Part shown: one piece after another, positions 11,722 to 12,360 of the stretch
Layout of the letters: each line of letters begins with the position of its first letter
Numbering within the stretch: position 1 is the stretch's first letter
Assembly: GCA_943329105.2 (NCBI GenBank)
Contig: CALQCP020000042.1
Span: 1 to 12,360 of the forward strand
Reading direction: 5' to 3'
From: Chitinophaga pinensis
Lineage (GTDB): Bacteria; Planctomycetota; Phycisphaerae; Phycisphaerales; SM1A02
DNA length: 12,360 bases
Program-made: the position numbers and the translations under genes
Notes under the pieces: generated by a model
Told to the model about the DNA's origin: nothing
Seen by the model: only the letters and a program-made list of their open reading frames with translations
The model's database searches: none

Positions 11722-12360
11722 ATGCGAAACCAATCTCCTAGATCTTGTAACAACTTTAGCGCGGCCGCCATCGCGTTCACTTTCTGTATTGCCTCGGCCA
11801 GCATGGCCGGAGTAGAAGTCGGATTTTTTGATGACCACAATTCCTGGCGACAGTTTCAAAGCGAGTATAAATTTGGAATATCAGAGCTCGCAGAAACGTT
11901 CGACAGTTTCTCCGTAGGTTCGCATCCATGTCCGGTCGGCCGATTCATTGCGCCGATCAGTTGGAACGCCTTGACATCCAGCGGTCAACTAGAATTTAAG
12001 CCGACGACTGCAGGGGCTTCCGGATTGAGAGCTTGCGCGCTGCAAACGGGGGAGAGCATTGAAATCGAATTTTCACCCCCAGCCCGGGGCATCGGGGTAG
12101 ATGTTGTCATGTCCACCGAAAACGGATATGACATTCATAGGCTGCAGGTCACCTTGGCGAACGGCAACGAACATTCTTTGCTTTTTTCTGGTGCATTCAT
12201 GGCATCACATTCGCTGGGGTCACCCGTGACCAAGATTCAAGTTAGCAACTTATTAGACGCTGTTCCGGTATGCATCGATAGCGTCTACTTTGCAATTGCA
12301 GTACCCGGCTCTGACCTAGACAGCGATGGCATTGCGAATAGCTCAGACAACTGTCCAGCG
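11722..12360 (+). CDS. Partial secreted protein with C-terminal calcium-binding-like repeat, cut by the window end
   Basis: 213 codons open to the last base, with no stop. The N-terminus M-R-N-Q-S-P-R-S-C ... A-A-A-I-A-F-T-F-C-I-A-S-A-S-M-A is a good signal peptide, cleaved about residue 29. The next 160 residues form a beta-rich domain (E-T-F-D-S-F-S-V-G ... I-E-I-E-F-S-P-P-A-R-G-I-G-V-D-V ... I-D-S-V-Y-F-A-I) of the kind found in secreted planctomycete proteins with a jelly-roll fold. At the edge it begins D-L-D-S-D-G-I-A-N-S-S-D-N-C-P, the start of a thrombospondin-type-3-like region as in genes 2 and 3, so a dockerin-like tail is expected beyond the window. No Shine-Dalgarno is seen before the ATG. 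No RCC1 repeat is present. Confidence 0.75.
   Translation, partial: MRNQSPRSCNNFSAAAIAFTFCIASASMAGVEVGFFDDHNSWRQFQSEYKFGISELAETFDSFSVGSHPCPVGRFIAPISWNALTSSGQLEFKPTTAGASGLRACALQTGESIEIEFSPPARGIGVDVVMSTENGYDIHRLQVTLANGNEHSLLFSGAFMASHSLGSPVTKIQVSNLLDAVPVCIDSVYFAIAVPGSDLDSDGIANSSDNCPA

Overview
The window looks like chromosomal DNA of a planctomycete, most likely of the Phycisphaerae. The reasons are: secreted proteins that combine RCC1-type propeller repeats, Cys/Asp/Asn-rich calcium-binding-like repeats (D-C-N-x-N-G...D-x-C-E) and a dockerin-like C-terminus (N-G-A-D-L-G-x-L-L-x-x-W-G); an integrase with the L-P-K-Y-C-x-H-K N-terminus typical of planctomycete recombinases; and a small DUF1580-like winged-helix protein. 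This placement is inferred from protein style, not from a marker gene. Every gene I accept is on the + strand.

Left region (about 1-4641): the core of an integrated mobile element. A tyrosine recombinase is translationally coupled to an unknown 157-aa protein. A near-consensus promoter (TTGACA-N16-TACTAT) overlaps the stop of the latter and appears to drive a second tight operon through a roughly 165-nt structured leader. That operon encodes a small excisionase/MerR-like winged-helix protein, an unknown 124-aa protein, a primase-helicase (zinc finger, TOPRIM, RecA/DnaB-type ATPase) and a winged-helix protein of the replication-initiator kind. The junctions are TAATG, a 3-bp gap and ATGA. A cluster of AATAGTGCC repeats and a perfect 16-bp palindrome lie on the end of the last gene and form a candidate replication origin or operator. 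The set looks like an integrated plasmid or phage-satellite replication and integration module. No structural, conjugation or obvious defence genes are visible, and neither element end is defined.

Right region (about 4977-12360): a family of exported RCC1-repeat proteins. Gene 1 (5021-6793) and gene 3 (10419-11678) each carry seven RCC1-like repeats, enough for one closed seven-bladed propeller. Gene 2 (9697-10392) has only two. Gene 2 is a mosaic: its promoter module and signal peptide match gene 1, while its C-terminal half matches gene 3. Genes 2 and 3 are 26 bp apart and probably form an operon, followed by a further secreted protein cut off by the window end.

Between gene 1 and gene 2 lies a roughly 2.9-kb block of unrelated genes: a DnaQ-type 3'-5' exonuclease fused to TerB-like and BRCT domains, an unknown 170-aa protein, and a 157-aa protein of a kind I associate with planctomycete mobile elements. 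These read as an insertion into the RCC1 family locus.

The points most worth following are the repeat cluster beside the replication genes, the dyad-containing promoter duplicated in front of two RCC1 genes, the structured leader of the replication operon, and the mosaic two-repeat paralogue.
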